From Sympetrum striolatum (taxonomy: Eukaryota > Arthropoda > Insecta > Odonata > Libellulidae): 64,000 nucleotides of DNA. Within the stretch, counting starts at the first letter, position 1; each line of letters opens with the position of its first letter. The stretch lies in the NCBI GenBank assembly GCA_947579665.1, contig OX388352.1, forward strand, positions 33,102,216-33,166,215, given 5' to 3'. Below, piece by piece: positions 21,541-34,150 of this stretch. The position numbers were made by a program, and so were the translations under genes. The notes under the pieces were generated by a model. The model had not been told where the DNA came from and did no database searches. It was given only the letters and a program-made list of their open reading frames with translations.

Positions 21541-23752
21541 GTCTATATAAATATAAATATAATTCTCTATGCCTATGTCTATGTAAGAACCCTACAAGCC
21601 GCATTTCGGCGTGTGGCAGGGGGTGCAAGCACCTTGACTCTATTTTCCTAAACGGTTGCTTTCGCGTATACTTCGCGGAATAATGAATTTTTGAAGCGAT
21701 TCGTTCTAACATCTATTTCCCTAATCTTTCTGGCAGTATCAGAACGGCCCATATAACAGGGGGGTCGCATTATATCGGTTACATCATCTGAAAACGTAAT
21801 TTCTCTGAACTTATTTAATAAATTTATCCTTTGAATTTTTCTTCTATCTTCTAATGATTCCCATCCCGCGTCCTGTAACATCTGAGTGACACTCGCTGTT
21901 TTATCGTAGCAATTCTTTACAAATCGTATCGCCTTCCGTTGTACTTTTTCTAAATCCCGAATATGACATTTCTCGGCGGGGTGCCATACACTACATGCAT
22001 ACTCAAGGTGAGGCCTAACTAACGCTAAGTAACATCGCTCGCGAACCTTTTCTTCGCTCCTACCGACAATTCTTTTAACGAAGCCGAGTTTCTTAAGTGC
22101 TTTTCCACATATATTTCGGATGTGGGCACTCCATGATAGATTATTCGTGAGAGTTACTCCAAGATACTTTACCGATTCTACTGACATTAGGTTTACCCCT
22201 CGGAGACTATAAGAATAATCATTAATTATAGATTTACTTTCGAAGAAGTTAATTACCGAACACTTTTCTACATTAAGCTCTAATTGCCAATCATCGCACC
22301 AGTTCATAATTCTATCTGTCGTTCGAAAGGGTTAATCTATCCTCTGAACTAACTATTTCCCTGTAAATGACTGTGTCGTCTGCGAATATCCTAAAATTGC
22401 TTTCAATGTGATTACTGAGGTCGTTGATGTAAATTAAAAATAACAACGGTCCAATTACACTGCCCTGAGAGACGCCCGAGGACACCTTAACCAAGTTGAA
22501 ACTAACACCATCGAGTACTACTCGTTGCTCTCTATCGGTGAGAAAGTATGTTATGATGAGTAGTTTATGATAAAGTACCTTATCGAAAGCCTTCCGAAAA
22601 TCTAAAAATATTGCATCGACTTGCTTATTTTTTTAGCAGAGTTTAGAATATCGTGTACTAATAAAGCCAGCTGTGACTCGCTAGAACGAGTCTTACGAAA
22701 ACCGTGTTGATTCCTAATTATGAAATTAGACGTTTCAAGAAAACCCATTAAAGAGCTAGCTATTATATGTTTCATAATTTTACCGCTCAGTGATGTTAAA
22801 GATATAGGTCTGTAATTAGCTGGATCGTCCTTAGAGCCTCTTTTAAATATTGGCGTGACATTCACAATTTTCCAATCCTTCGGGACCTTTCCTTCGCTCA
22901 TACTCTTGTCAAAATAACTTTAACATCTCTAACTTTAAATAACTCTAACAAAATAACACAAAAGGTGCTACGCTCTCCGCAACTTCCTTGAACACTCGAG
23001 CCGGTATGTCTTCAGGACCCGGAGCTTTATTCGGTTTAATCTGTTGCAATAGTTTAATGATGCCGTCTTCTCTGAAGGTGATTTTCGACACCGACTCAGG
23101 TTTATCAACATTCGGGAGAGTATTTGATGTATCGTCAGACGTGAAAACGCTTCGAAAAAATCAATCAAGAAATTAGCGTTACCTTTAGCATCGTTTACTA
23201 TATTACCGCTGGTATCCTTTAATGAACCAACAGTCTCTTTACCTTGGACCTCACGAACGTACGACCAAAACGCTTTTGGGTCTTCTTCCAAGTGTTCGCA
23301 TAAAATCTTCTTTTTATATTGACGGAGGGTATCTCGCATAATTCGTTTAGTTTCCGACTTTGCTTCCTTATGTTCGCTCTTTACTTGATCTGTGTTGATA
23401 TTGTTCGGTTGCCTCGCAGCGGCTTTTAATTTGGAATGCAAACGCCTCTGTTTCTTTAGTGCTATCCTAGTCCATTATACCATCTAGGTTCATTAATTTG
23501 ATTTGAAAGTTTGGAGGGTACAAATTTATCCATTAGGTCACGCATTGTTCTTACAAAAAGATTCCACGCGTCCTCGGTACTTAAACATATCGTGCGTGTT
23601 TCATACTCCGGAAATTCTTACATGAGTTTACTACGATATCCTTCGAAATCGGCTCGCGGGTAAAGATAAACTCTGCGCTTTGGTTTTCTGTGCCTTACCA
23701 AGTTAAGGTCGAAATCTATAATTATGGCTTTGTGATCGGATATTCCATCGCA
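21541..23752 (-). mobile_element. 5'-truncated CR1/Jockey-group non-LTR retrotransposon
   Basis: 2.2 kb on the minus strand. It begins in the last part of the endonuclease domain (GISDHKAII at about 23720-23749, with the catalytic SDH), then the linker, reverse transcriptase, C-terminal region and a short 3' UTR. The 3' UTR holds the family hallmark GTGGCAGGGGGTGCAAG (plus-strand reading, near 21613) and ends in a simple ATAGACATAG-type tail. Everything 5' of the SDH motif is missing. It is flanked by 50-bp direct repeats and nested in the GCC-ended element. Other copies of the family are at 27.7, 46.1, 58.7 and 61.4 kb. Confidence 0.9.
21648..23752 (-). pseudogene. LINE ORF2 remnant: endonuclease tail, reverse transcriptase, C-terminal domain
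   Basis: In gene order: the endonuclease end with SDH (about 23735); a linker with DPKAFWSYVREVQGKE and a GN-rich stretch (22968-23441); RT finger block VPKDWKIVNVTPIFKRG with YRPISLTS (22800-22901); QHGFRKTRSS; motif A IFLDFRKAFDKV (about 22576-22610); SQGSVIGPLLFLIYINDL; motif C FADDT (22372-22386); YLGVTL; and LVRPHLEYACSVWHP with the C-terminal helix-rich tail, ending at 21648. Both catalytic-Asp motifs persist. The frame is broken in several places: between 23441 and 23700, near 22910-22967, at an A-run around 22625-22635, and between 22312 and 22307. It is a dead copy. The encoded enzyme would nick DNA and copy its own RNA by target-primed reverse transcription. Confidence 0.9.
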
Positions 23753-23802
23753 GTATTCAAGATAGCTCTACATTGTTTTTATTGGTATGATATGATTGTA
23801 AT
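23753..23802 (+). repeat. 50-bp direct repeat, LINE 5' side
   Basis: Partner of 21491-21540 (47 of 50 identical by eye). It abuts the truncated LINE 5' end. Confidence 0.8.
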
Positions 23803-23994
23803 AATGTACTCTCAGATATTCGAGTTATTCGCATTTTTTTCTGCCGTATACGAACGAAAATTTACACGCCGCCGGTTACGCCGCGCCGCCGCCGACGATT
23901 AAGCAGTCAGCGTTCACGCCGTTACGCCGCCGCCGCCGGCTTCATTTTCCCCCTACGCCGCCGCTGACAAAAATCATAACGGCGCCCATGTCTA

Positions 23995-24002
23995 ATTGCA
24001 CA
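23995..24002 (+). repeat. Right 8-bp target-site duplication of the compound hAT-like element
   Basis: ATTGCACA, identical to 17572-17579, directly after GGCGCCCATGTCTA. Confidence 0.75.
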
Positions 24003-27000
24003 TAATTTTACGACTTTAGATGCATGTAAAATCGTTTAGGATTGGATGGTGACAAAATGAAAACGAACCCAAATATTATAAATTTACTTTATTTTGTCTA
24101 GAGACTGTAAATTGCCTCCGAGCTAAAACATTAATTAAGGGAAATCTTCCCAAACAATTCACTGAACTCCTGGATTATGATTGAATCGCTTTACGAACAC
24201 GTAAATAAGTTCGAACATCCACATCCACATCGAATATTCCACAAAAATAAACCGTACAAACTTTGAATGAGAAATAATCAACATTAGAAATTGAGTGAAA
24301 TTAGTTTTGGTTGTAAATATAAAATAAAGCAGATAGGGTCATGGTACCCTCAAAGCTGAGAGGGAGATCGCCCCACATTTCTTGAATACCGCCCAACCGT
24401 TTTTAGTCCCCTTTCTTGAGAAAGTTTAGACCTCCTGACCTTAATTTGACCCACACATCAATGATTTCAGTCACTATGGACTTCAATGTAGGATTACACC
24501 ATTCACTTCTCCATTCAACAAATAATAACCTTAGAGGAGTAATTAATATTCTGCTATAGCGCTGTTCCGTGACCTAGGCGCCCTTTGTTATTTTCATCCC
24601 TCCCAAAGATGAATAAAATTGGAAGGTACTATGGGTATGCACGAGGGACTGATATATGAGGTTAAAGTAGAATTAGGGCAGATAATAAAGGGAAAACTTA
24701 TCAATGTATAGCAAGCATTTTAAATGAAGACGGTTGCTAAAGTAAAGAAATGGTGGATGTTGAGGTACAAGGGAAAAGGACCAAGAATAGCCTGGGAGTG
24801 TGGGACGGAAAGGATTAGGAGCCAAAGAGGTGAGGCAGTATTAGGTGAGATGAGAAGAATGATGAAGAGGTGAAAAGAACGGAAGAAACGCGGTGAGACA
24901 ACATGAGGATTGAATAAATCATCCTCCCCCAAGCCGAGCTTTAAAAAGGGGATGAAAAAGAAGCACCTGAAAATTATAATGGAAATTTTATAATTAGCGA
25001 AAACGGGATGGATCTCAATTACACGCAAATTATATTATTAGGCAAAGTTTAAACATTCGACTCAACAAATGTGTAGTAACAATTACGTATAAATAACTAG
25101 TATCATCTACAGAGCCATAAAATGTTTGGTATTTGCTATTCTATGATTTTAGCAACTATTAGCAATTAAAATAATTGTGTAGTTATGAATTTCGTCTTGA
25201 TTTTTCAACAAGGAAATGAAACAAGGAAATATCAAATTTCATTACGATTAAAACCGGAACGAAACCGTGTTGTCTAAAAACTCTGTTTTCGCCAATTTCA
25301 TGAGTTTGTTTAATTTAAGTGAGTGGAGAGTCCTTGAGTCATTTAACTCTTATTTTTTGGACTTATTTCCTAACTCTGCTACTACATATTTTACTTTTAT
25401 ATCCTTCTTATCGGTACAAAATAAACATTTACCGAGATCATACATCAAAATCGGGACGGTACCTGGTTGATTAGGACGTACAGTACCCAAAGCCTACAAA
25501 TGAGTAATGTTAATATGGTAGACTGAGAATTACGTAAAATATAGTGATGATTCATAGGCGAGATTGGAGTATTTTGTAAATTTTTAAGAAGATAGAACGG
25601 ATTCTTAGAAACTTTCATAAGATTTTGGTCTCATTTTGGGCTGAATGATGGCAAAATCAGACTCACGACATACTTTATCAGCAAAGCAACCAAAAAATTA
25701 AATTTAAAAATAAATAATGTTGATGATCAGCATGTTATGCAACAAAATTGAAAAAAAAATCAACAGAATAAGAAATATACTGAGATCTGGATTGGTGGTC
25801 TAAGCCAGAATACCAAGTCTAAAAGAAACAAGGAATGGGAGCAGAAGAAGAATGGGAGTAAACAGAGGGTAATCATAGTCAAGAAAGGAAAGAAAGGAGT
25901 TGAGAGGGAAGGACAGAGGAAATAGCGAAAGAAAAGAAAAGAATAGAAAAAACAAGGTGAAGATATAAGGAAAAAATAAAAAAAAATAATATTCAGGAGT
26001 TTTCCTTGAGCTATCACAAGCTTTTAAGAAACAAGAAGCACATGACAACGCTAAAGCAGTCCGAGTATTGAATTCCATCTAAATTAAACCGCTACGCATC
26101 CGAACAGATTTTCTCAACTCCTGCTCGGATTTCACTTTTGCTTATTTTTGATCTTTTTATCGGCTTCTACATCACAGTAGTTTATGCCTGGAGCAAACCC
26201 ATAAAAGATAATTTTCGTTTCTCTCGATAAACGAGTCAACTAGAGAGTTCTGTATTAATTATTTCATCGTATCAGGAAACTATATTTCTTACACAAAATC
26301 CACATGACCAAGCTCTTTATCGCCAGCTGGAACTCTGAAAGCATTAGAGTAAATTTTCTTTAAAAGTGCCCGAAGGTTTAAATTTAGTAAGCAAATGATA
26401 AAGTTAAAATTTTTCATCCGTAATTTCATACCACTGACTATGTAATTACCTTAAATACCAAATCCTTCGAAGCCTAGCATAAATTGAAGATGGAAGTACT
26501 TACAATTTAAATTTTGATTAGCTAACATTAGTGTCACGATTTTTGAGTCTTTAATGCTTCAAAAAATAACAGAACAAAAGTAAAACCACTGGCACGTTAC
26601 TAAATTGAATCCAAGATAGCAATCTACTTGCGTTGAAAAACCTTAAATTTCTCCTAGAAACAAATATTCTATATTCATAACATTGAAAATAATAACTATT
26701 ACTTTTATTATCTAATGCGCAATGTTAATACTATAATGGCCGTTCTTTGGTCAAACATTACGCCTTCCAACAACAAAGTGGGTTCTAGGATATCATAGTA
26801 AAATCATAAATACATATATAAGATATGTGTGCACAAGCCGAAAGTATGCGAACCGAAGATTATTAATCATTATGTCACACCGTTACCAATATTCAGCGCC
26901 TTCATTGGCGATGATGAGTCGATGAGTCAATTTCTTTATATATACAATCCATGATTTGCGAAGCATGTATTTTCGAAAAACCATCGAAAATTCCGAAATG

Positions 27001-27686
27001 CGCCCATAATTATCCTCAATAAAATTCGATTTTTTCCTTTGCTCCGAATCCAATGATTTTGAACTCAGAATAAACTATTTTTGAGCACGATTCCTTCAAC
27101 TCTTTTATTTATTCCATTAATATGTAAATTATAATAATAATATACATTTATATAAATATATAAATTATTATAAGTAATCCGTTAAAATTCCGTTGCTTCA
27201 CACGAGTGCTAGCTATACATAACAGTAAAACAAGATCTATTTCTATGTAAAGGTCCAAGTAACTCCAAAAACTTAGCTCCCCTTTCTGATGATCTAAAAA
27301 TTATATTTACCAGTCATTGCAAACAGTTAATTTATTGTTTCCTAACATCTCATGATTACTAAGGAAGTTCCTTTACTTTGAAACACTGTTCCACAAAGAT
27401 CGAGACAGTGGTTTCCAGAGTTCCACTAAAAAATCAGCCAGTTAATGGTTTCCTCGCTGCTCGGACATTTCAAAATATCCCTTCTGCTTTCAAGCGTGTT
27501 ATAGTTGCGTGATATTCCTTATCAACAGGCTTCCTATGCATAGAAAATTATACATTTCTTATATAATTAAGATTTTTAATAAACACATTTATAAATCATG
27601 GATAGTCTAATCTATTTAATTAATTTATTTTGTATTTGGTGTTAAATTAAAAATAGGACTCATACTTTACCGAAGTTAGCGAGGTC
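24003..27686. other. AT-rich non-coding stretch
   Basis: Contains purine-rich plus-strand segments at about 24690-24960 and 25815-25975, and an A/T-only stretch near 27110-27190. No gene is recognised; the overlapping frames at 25760-26078 are the complement of the purine tract. Confidence 0.5.
25815..25975 (+). repeat. Polypurine-rich tract
   Basis: Roughly 160 bp that is overwhelmingly A/G on the plus strand (GAAAGGAAAGAAAGGAG-type runs). Low complexity; it could adopt non-B structures. Confidence 0.7.
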
Positions 27687-28168
27687 CTATGTCTATGTAA
27701 GAACCCTGCAAGCCGTCTTTAGGCGAGTGGCAGGGGGTGCAAGCACCTTGAGTATATTTTCCTAATCGAATACTTTAGCGTGTCGTTCGCGGAAAAAATG
27801 AATTCTTGAAACGACTCGTTCTAGTATCTATTCCCATGATCTTCCTCGCAGTATCAGAACGGCCTATAATAACAGGGAGGTTGAATTATATTGGTTACAT
27901 CTTGTGAGAACGTAATTTATCTGAATTTAGTAAGTAATTTTATCCTTTAAATTAGTTTTCTATCATCTGACGATTCCCATCCCGCGTCCTTTATATGAGC
28001 AACACTCACTGTTTTATCGTAGCAATTCTTTACAAATTGTATAGCCTTTCATTGTACCTTTTCTAAATCCGGAATGTGACATTTGTCGGCAGGGTCCCAT
28101 ACACTAGATGCATATTCAAGGTGAGGCCTAACTAACGCTAAGTAGCATCGCTTTTTCTTTGCTCCTAA
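27687..28168 (-). mobile_element. LINE fragment (same family), 3' end only
   Basis: About 480 bp matching the 3' UTR and C-terminal ORF of the 21.5-23.7 kb LINE in the same orientation. It includes the GTGGCAGGGGGTGCAAG hallmark near 27729 and GAGGCCTAACTAACGCTAAG near 28122. It is 5'-truncated at a point equivalent to about 22063 of the main copy. Substitutions and frame breaks mean no coding potential. Confidence 0.85.
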
Positions 28169-31100
28169 ATTTGTCCTAACTTTGCAATCAAAATAACCGT
28201 TGGGTGCACCCAGTTCTATACCCTAATATGATGTGCTGCGAAAGGATTCTAAACATTTACTCATTTCTTGGTGAGTTATCAATAAATCGATGGTAAAATC
28301 AGCTTCTCCAGAATGGTAAGATTTCCAAATTACAGGAGATTATCACCAGCGGAAAACTAGCCAGGTTGCTTCCAATGGGTCGTTTCTGTAGCCCTCTTTA
28401 TTTTTCATGGGAAATTCGGCACGTCAGTCAAATTAAAAGGGTGAAATTTTAGTTTAATTTTCCAAGATTACCGTATTTCAAACAACAGCGTCATCTGCGC
28501 ATTTACTGATCTCATCTTTCTGAATCTCACTCTCAGCTAAATTTATTCTCACCCAAACTATTATTAAAGATGAAAATAGGTCCTATGGTTAGAAGAGAAT
28601 TTACTGAACTATATAAACGAGTAATATCATGCTTTATGTGATAAGATCAAAAAATTCTTCCAAAGTCAATAACAGCTACCGCATACATTCAATTCTATCG
28701 TAGAATTTTTTAAACCTTTTTAATGCTGAATTTAAGAGGTCTACTTTAACGTGAATAATAATTTTTCATGGATGAAATTCGTGTATAATCTGGATCAATA
28801 TTTTAATTTTTAACTCCGAAATCCAGTATTGATGTTTACTGGACAAAATAAGAAGATTAATGTCGATTTACACGTAGGATTAAACACGTAAAAACACGCA
28901 TTTATCGTGCATAAGTGCTTACCGATATGTACCAAAATCATCTCTTAATAGTCAGTTCTATACTTCTATGTATAAATTCTACACTTTGTTAAGAGAGAAA
29001 AATCTAGAATCATCTTTTATTGGAGGTACGTTAAATGCTTTAGAATTTTCGGCCGTTAAATTTTTCGCAGAAATCAGGTATTAATTGAGTTTATAAGGTA
29101 TTTATTCATCATCTATATCAATTAGTTAACTCTTCGGCAGTCTTATTTTTCAAGGTATTAATGGTATCTTGGCCACTTCTTTGTTTCAATGTCAACCCTT
29201 TCTCAAGCCAAATTCCTGGTTCATTTTTTAAACCGCAAAAACAAAACAGAGGTGGAAATTTATAGATATATATTCTCAGTGAGCGGTGAAGATGCCATGT
29301 CCAGACAAACGTTTCGTCAAGGACCACCAACGTTGATCGAAGGAATACAAAAAAATCATGGCAATGAGCGAAAAGGCAGACAAATAACGAATCGTCAAGC
29401 AGATGTGATCGACGATGTTCGTTAGTCCGCTGATCAACGCTACAGCTTACGCGAAATAGTCGCCGTTTCTCCCGAGTAGATTAACCGATCGCCGGTACTG
29501 GGAGTTATTGGGTAAGTTATTTCGATTTCGGTAATGGTGACCGGATCGAATATACGTCACAACCAAAGGGATGCGCTCTCTATATAAATGTCAATTTCAT
29601 TAGCTGGAAACGGCGACGTTATCACTTCTCTCAAGATCTGCTGCCTCACTTCCAAAAGCCTGCCCAATCGAACTACGGCCAGTCAATTTAGCTTACGAGG
29701 TCGCTCAAAAGCGAATATTAGTCACGACATCAGAAATCAAATAGGTTGCTTAATCCGTATCCGGAGTTTAATCAAATTTTACGCAATAACTCCCCAGAGC
29801 GTCATCTTAGAGGAGATGCGGTATTGTCAATTTCGCGCTAGCTGTGTTTCTATCGGAAGAACATAAACAACGAGACTGCTCGATCGTTTTTGCAGTTAGT
29901 CCAACGGGAGGGAGACGCACTGTCTTCTCAGATAATCATTCCTTCTAAACTTGGAGGTCGACCATTTGCTAATGATGACGAACTGGAAAGGGAAGTGCAT
30001 TGTTGGGTGGGGAATTTGGCGGGGTAATGGTGTGGCATTGAAATAAAGAAACTGTTGCCAAAAATGTATTGAAAAACAAGGAGAATGTGTCGAGAAATGA
30101 GTAACGAAGATTAATGATGAACAGATTACGTTCTCCTTTTCAGTATGGGTTTGAATTTTCGGCGACGCTGGGAAATTTACGTTTGAAATACCCGGTACAT
30201 CTATGCACTCAATGAAATTGAATTCATTCGGGAAGGTCGTATACAAGGGCATTCGTTAAAATCTCCCTCCGGCCTACATGAATCGATGTTGAGCGAATGA
30301 TTTTTTTTACTCCATATAGAATGATTTCTCAACGAAAAGGAAACTATGAAATATTACTAAAAAAATACCGATTATACAAAAGTCTTAAAAAGTTTACAAA
30401 AACCTTTTACCTAATTGTATTCGGTTTGACTATTTTCTATGAAAGGAGGCATATTCGACCAAAAGTTTTTCGTGAGGCTGGAGATATAAACAACAATGAA
30501 TCCTTGGGAAGATAACCAAGCAGAATTCTCTCAGACATTCGGGGATGGTCAAAATTGTTTAATCAATACACCAAGCACTTCACTAGCAAAGAAAGGTCAG
30601 AATTTGTAAGTACAGATAATAACATCAACGTCAATTACTAGGGATTAAATAACGACGATTGATGATGAAAAACGGGCCAATTCAATATTTAAGCAACGGC
30701 AAAAAATAAAGACGAATAATAAACAAGTCGTTAATTTATTTTGCGTCAATTTATTCCCAAATAATTGGAATATGACTTCATCAGAGTTACTGATAACGGA
30801 TCAAATAATCGTATGGAATAGAGATTAATGATTTTTAATTAAAATTTTGCTCTGAATAGAATTATTAAACATAATTATTCATTATCATATATGCATACAT
30901 ACGATATATACATACGATATATAAATACGATATATACATACATGTATATATACAAAAAATAACGATTTAGATTCTTCGTCCGGTCGTCGTTGGCGAGATT
31001 CATTAATTCATTGAGTACAAGTTTACCATTACGTCCATTATTACAGTCGATTAGCCTAAAACAACGCAAGTAGGCAGTTTAGATGAAATTTTCTCGAAGT

Positions 31101-32205
31101 AACGAATGAATCGGCGCGTGAGAGGAAGAAATAGAAGCAATATTACGACAGATAATGACCGTGACGAGATTTAGCGTGCCAAGACTCGCCAACAGACATA
31201 GTAACTAGTATTTTTCTAACAGACAAAGTTCCCTCTAGAACGGCAGTCGAGATAATGAGGCTCGGTTCATTCCTTAGCTCTTACAACCGTCAGTTCATAT
31301 ACTGCGGGGTCTCTTACGAATGAGATAATACGGATTTCATCCACAGAAATTTTATGTAGAAAAAATTGTTTTATGTACAAAATTTGGAAAACTAATTAGA
31401 AAAGGTCCATCTACTTCAGAATAAAGGAGACTGCGTAAAAGAGGAGGCAATCAAAGGGGTGAGGCAAAAATATTAGAGTTATATAAACGCGAAAAACTAA
31501 ATAATTAGAAAATATAAGGCTCTGGTGGAATTAATCCATGATTAGAGGTTAAATAAAGCTGTAGGTTTGACGTAATTGAGACATATGTAATGGATATATT
31601 TGAGATAATTATCAATGGCGTTCCGTTTGACATTAAGAAACTATCGGAACATGATTTTCTTAACGTAATAAGGCTACGTGAAAATATTATCATTGTAAAT
31701 TCCTTAAATTAATCATAAACGAAATGAATAAAATTTGGTTTTGTCTTTTGCACTTTTATCTCCTTATCTTAAAACAAAGACGCACTTGCATGCTATTTAT
31801 TGCACCGCAAGTAAAAATAGATTTTAGGTAGAATCATAATATAGAAAATTAATTCCCGGTCGAATTGTTGATTTTTTTCAGCGATTAATTTGCAATTAAT
31901 AATGAATGATTTATAAAATTATATGCACCTAGTATTTTACTTTTATTTTTGAACAATTAGTTTTGCGTTCATTATAATCAGTTAAACATTAAAATGGATT
32001 AATAAATATAACTGATTCTGTCATAAGAATTGATTATTAGTATATATTGCGTTGTAGATGTAAGATGTATTCGGGATTAATTTAACCCATTTACTTACAA
32101 ATAAATCTCAATAAACGTTTTTGTGATTAAAATTCAACCGATTTTTTAAACGATTGAAATAAGGAAGCATCCTATATTTTTTCTCTTGTCTAAACATCTA
32201 CGGAG
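28169..32205. other. Non-coding stretch
   Basis: AT-rich, with a somewhat GC-richer segment at about 29280-29900 that has no supportable gene. The frames there are short and lack domains. Contains the microsatellite at 30895-30953. Confidence 0.45.
30895..30953 (+). repeat. Short tandem repeat (CATACGATATATA-type)
   Basis: About four imperfect 13-14-bp units of ATACGATATATAC. Confidence 0.8.
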
Positions 32206-32290
32206 TCTCCCTTTTGGTCCAGTGGGTAGTGGTTTCTCTGCCTAGTCCATGGAAACGTTCCCGGTTTCAATTCCCGGTTGAGGTCTAAAT
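32206..32290 (+). repeat. tRNA-derived SINE head
   Basis: The A box TGGTCCAGTGG (32215-32225) is followed by TAGTGGTTTCTCTGCCTAG. A B-box-like GGTTTCAATTCC (32263-32274, one extra T) sits in CCCGGTTTCAATTCCCGG. The layout resembles Gly/Asp/Glu tRNAs, but the stems are not intact. A non-tRNA body may follow at 32291-32500. Confidence 0.55.
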
Positions 32291-33381
32291 GTGTGAAATT
32301 ACCTCGGATGTCTAAGTATTGCTGAAAATGCTACTACGATACTGATTTCTGCAGTCACCGACATTTCCACGAATGATCTACATGAAGCATTTTCAAAACA
32401 CAAGTGTCCTGGGCAACCGATCGCATTTTGGGCCGTGTCTTATCCACATGCTACCTTTATAATCATGCCTTTAATCCGATACCCTTCAAATCGTCCATCG
32501 CCAAATGACCTATACGAGGGTATCTCGTATGTCTGAGGGTAACTTATCTCGTTTTGGGACAACTTTTACTCCGAGAGGGTTGTCGCATACACGCAAAGAA
32601 ATCATCCGACTATTTATTTACTAATTTGCACATTACTCAAACAACTGCTAATCATAATAATCATGTCAATATTTTTCACTTTTGTTTGCTCTCGGGTTTT
32701 CAGGTGCACGCCTTCACGTGCTAAATTTGATACTTTCCCTCGGTTAGTTATCGAAACCTTGTATCGATGTCAGGCTCTTAAGCTGGATTCCATTGGCCTG
32801 GAACATATCAAAACGATTAAACTGGCAAAGAAAACAACAAGATGCAAGCCAGAGTAAAAGTGACGTGGGGAAGCCGCAGATGGCATTGAGGACAAGAAGA
32901 GAGAGCAACATAGTGCGCTAATTGCCGCTTAAACTCGGCTGTAGGTCAAGCCCAGACTCGTCGCTATTGGGGTACAATATTGCGGTGGTGGGAGTCTGCC
33001 ATTTGGCAAGTCACCTCACTCCCTGCTCAGACTTTGAGGGATATGCTTATTAGGCCCTCGTTGGTATTCCCTTTCACAATCTAAATTTCTCACGTATTGC
33101 GCTATTTGGAGATAATGATTAAAGGAAATATTAATGGAAGGGATTCACTCGATGGAGGCCTTCAGTATTCCCGAATAATAAAATTTATCAATATTTCGCT
33201 CGTAAATCCTAAACACAAATGGATGTTTGTCTCTCCCTATTGATAGTGAAGTTAAAGACGATTCTGTTCATCTTAGGAGGGCCATGTTTCAATGTAGAAG
33301 CAATATCTATTATATATAATTCCTTCTCCGGATTGATTCAAGGATACAGATAGATAGGATACTAATTCACAGGCTAAACTA
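32291..33381. other. Non-coding stretch
   Basis: Possible SINE body at the left end, then a moderately GC-rich segment (32700-33060) without a recognisable gene. Confidence 0.4.
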
Positions 33382-34150
33382 CAAGCGTCATAGACTTGCA
33401 ATTTTTACGACGAATTGGCCATAACATGTAACCACCCCAAAAATTGCGATTTTGAACCTCAGTGTCATGAGTTCGATTCCAGAGGGCCCCAAAATCCCGA
33501 ATTTTTCCCATTTAAAAGCATTGCTTTGATTTTCCGGAATCTTTAAGAAATACTTCCCGGATAGGTAGAGAATCAAAACTCAAGGTCATTATCTATCGAA
33601 AACATAAATTACTTTACATGAAAATATCCTGAGTTCGATGCTAGGACGATGCAAATACATTGAGGTATCAGTTCATTATTTTTTTGATGCACTTATCGAA
33701 ATGGTAGGAAGTTCTCGCTCTGCTAGAAGATGTATATTAAGAATCCGTTTAAGAAAACAAATTATATAAGACCAGGCTGTTCCTGGGTTCGATGCCAGAG
33801 CACATTATAATTTCTCACATAAGGAATATATTTGAAAAGTAGGACGTCGTTTGAGTCAGTTGCAGCAAATATTTCTGCTTGAATTTTCACACATAGAGAT
33901 GTTGATCTTATATTGTGCTGCATAGGAAGTATCACCAGGAAGACCCGGGTTCGATTCCGGACGGATAAAATGCAGCGAATTTTAAGAATATTTGAATCCA
34001 TTTTTTCCTTTTGAGCACCCTCTCGATATGATGCCGACTTGAAATTAGTATTAGCAATATGCTTGCAGTATGCAAGCAACATTTTACTCGTATAAATATA
34101 ATTTTCAAACACTGATTTAGTCATTAAATTTGTAATCTCCGCATATTATG
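33382..34150 (+). repeat. Second copy of the B-box tandem array (four units)
   Basis: The B-box-like core (RGTTCGATNCC) is at 33470, 33632, 33786 and 33948, intervals 162, 154 and 162. The segment is colinear with units five to eight of the first array: GGCCCCAAA follows the first motif, CTAGGACGATGCAAA the second, GCCAGAGCAC the third, and AGACCCGGGTTCGAT carries the fourth. After a deletion relative to copy 1, it joins the same palindromic 3' end (34061-34077). Neither GCC-rich blocks nor an evident TSD flank it, so the array is a dispersed repeat in its own right. Confidence 0.8.

Larger units (their letters stand above)
17580..23994. mobile_element. 6.4-kb compound hAT-like element with GCC-rich ends
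   Basis: The left end is TAGAGATGGGCGCC (17580-17593). The right end is GGCGCCCATGTCTA (23981-23994), whose reverse complement TAGACATGGGCGCC matches 13 of 14 bases. TAGAG/TAGAC follows the hAT terminal rule (TAGAG exactly, the other with one change). An exact 8-bp repeat, ATTGCACA, flanks both ends. Just inside each end is a GCC/GGC-rich block (17582-17706; about 23864-23990) that is extreme for this AT-rich DNA. The interior holds a B-box tandem array and a nested LINE; no hAT transposase is visible. Either a large non-autonomous element carries the array, or a small GCC-rich hAT MITE was split by later insertions. Paired ends plus TSD show that the two ends belong to one insertion; the history inside is inferred. 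Confidence 0.65.

Noticed and set aside
25760..26078. Two overlapping minus-strand frames rich in Phe/Leu that look like membrane proteins
   Set aside because: They are the complement of a polypurine tract, so the apparent hydrophobicity is an artefact of composition.
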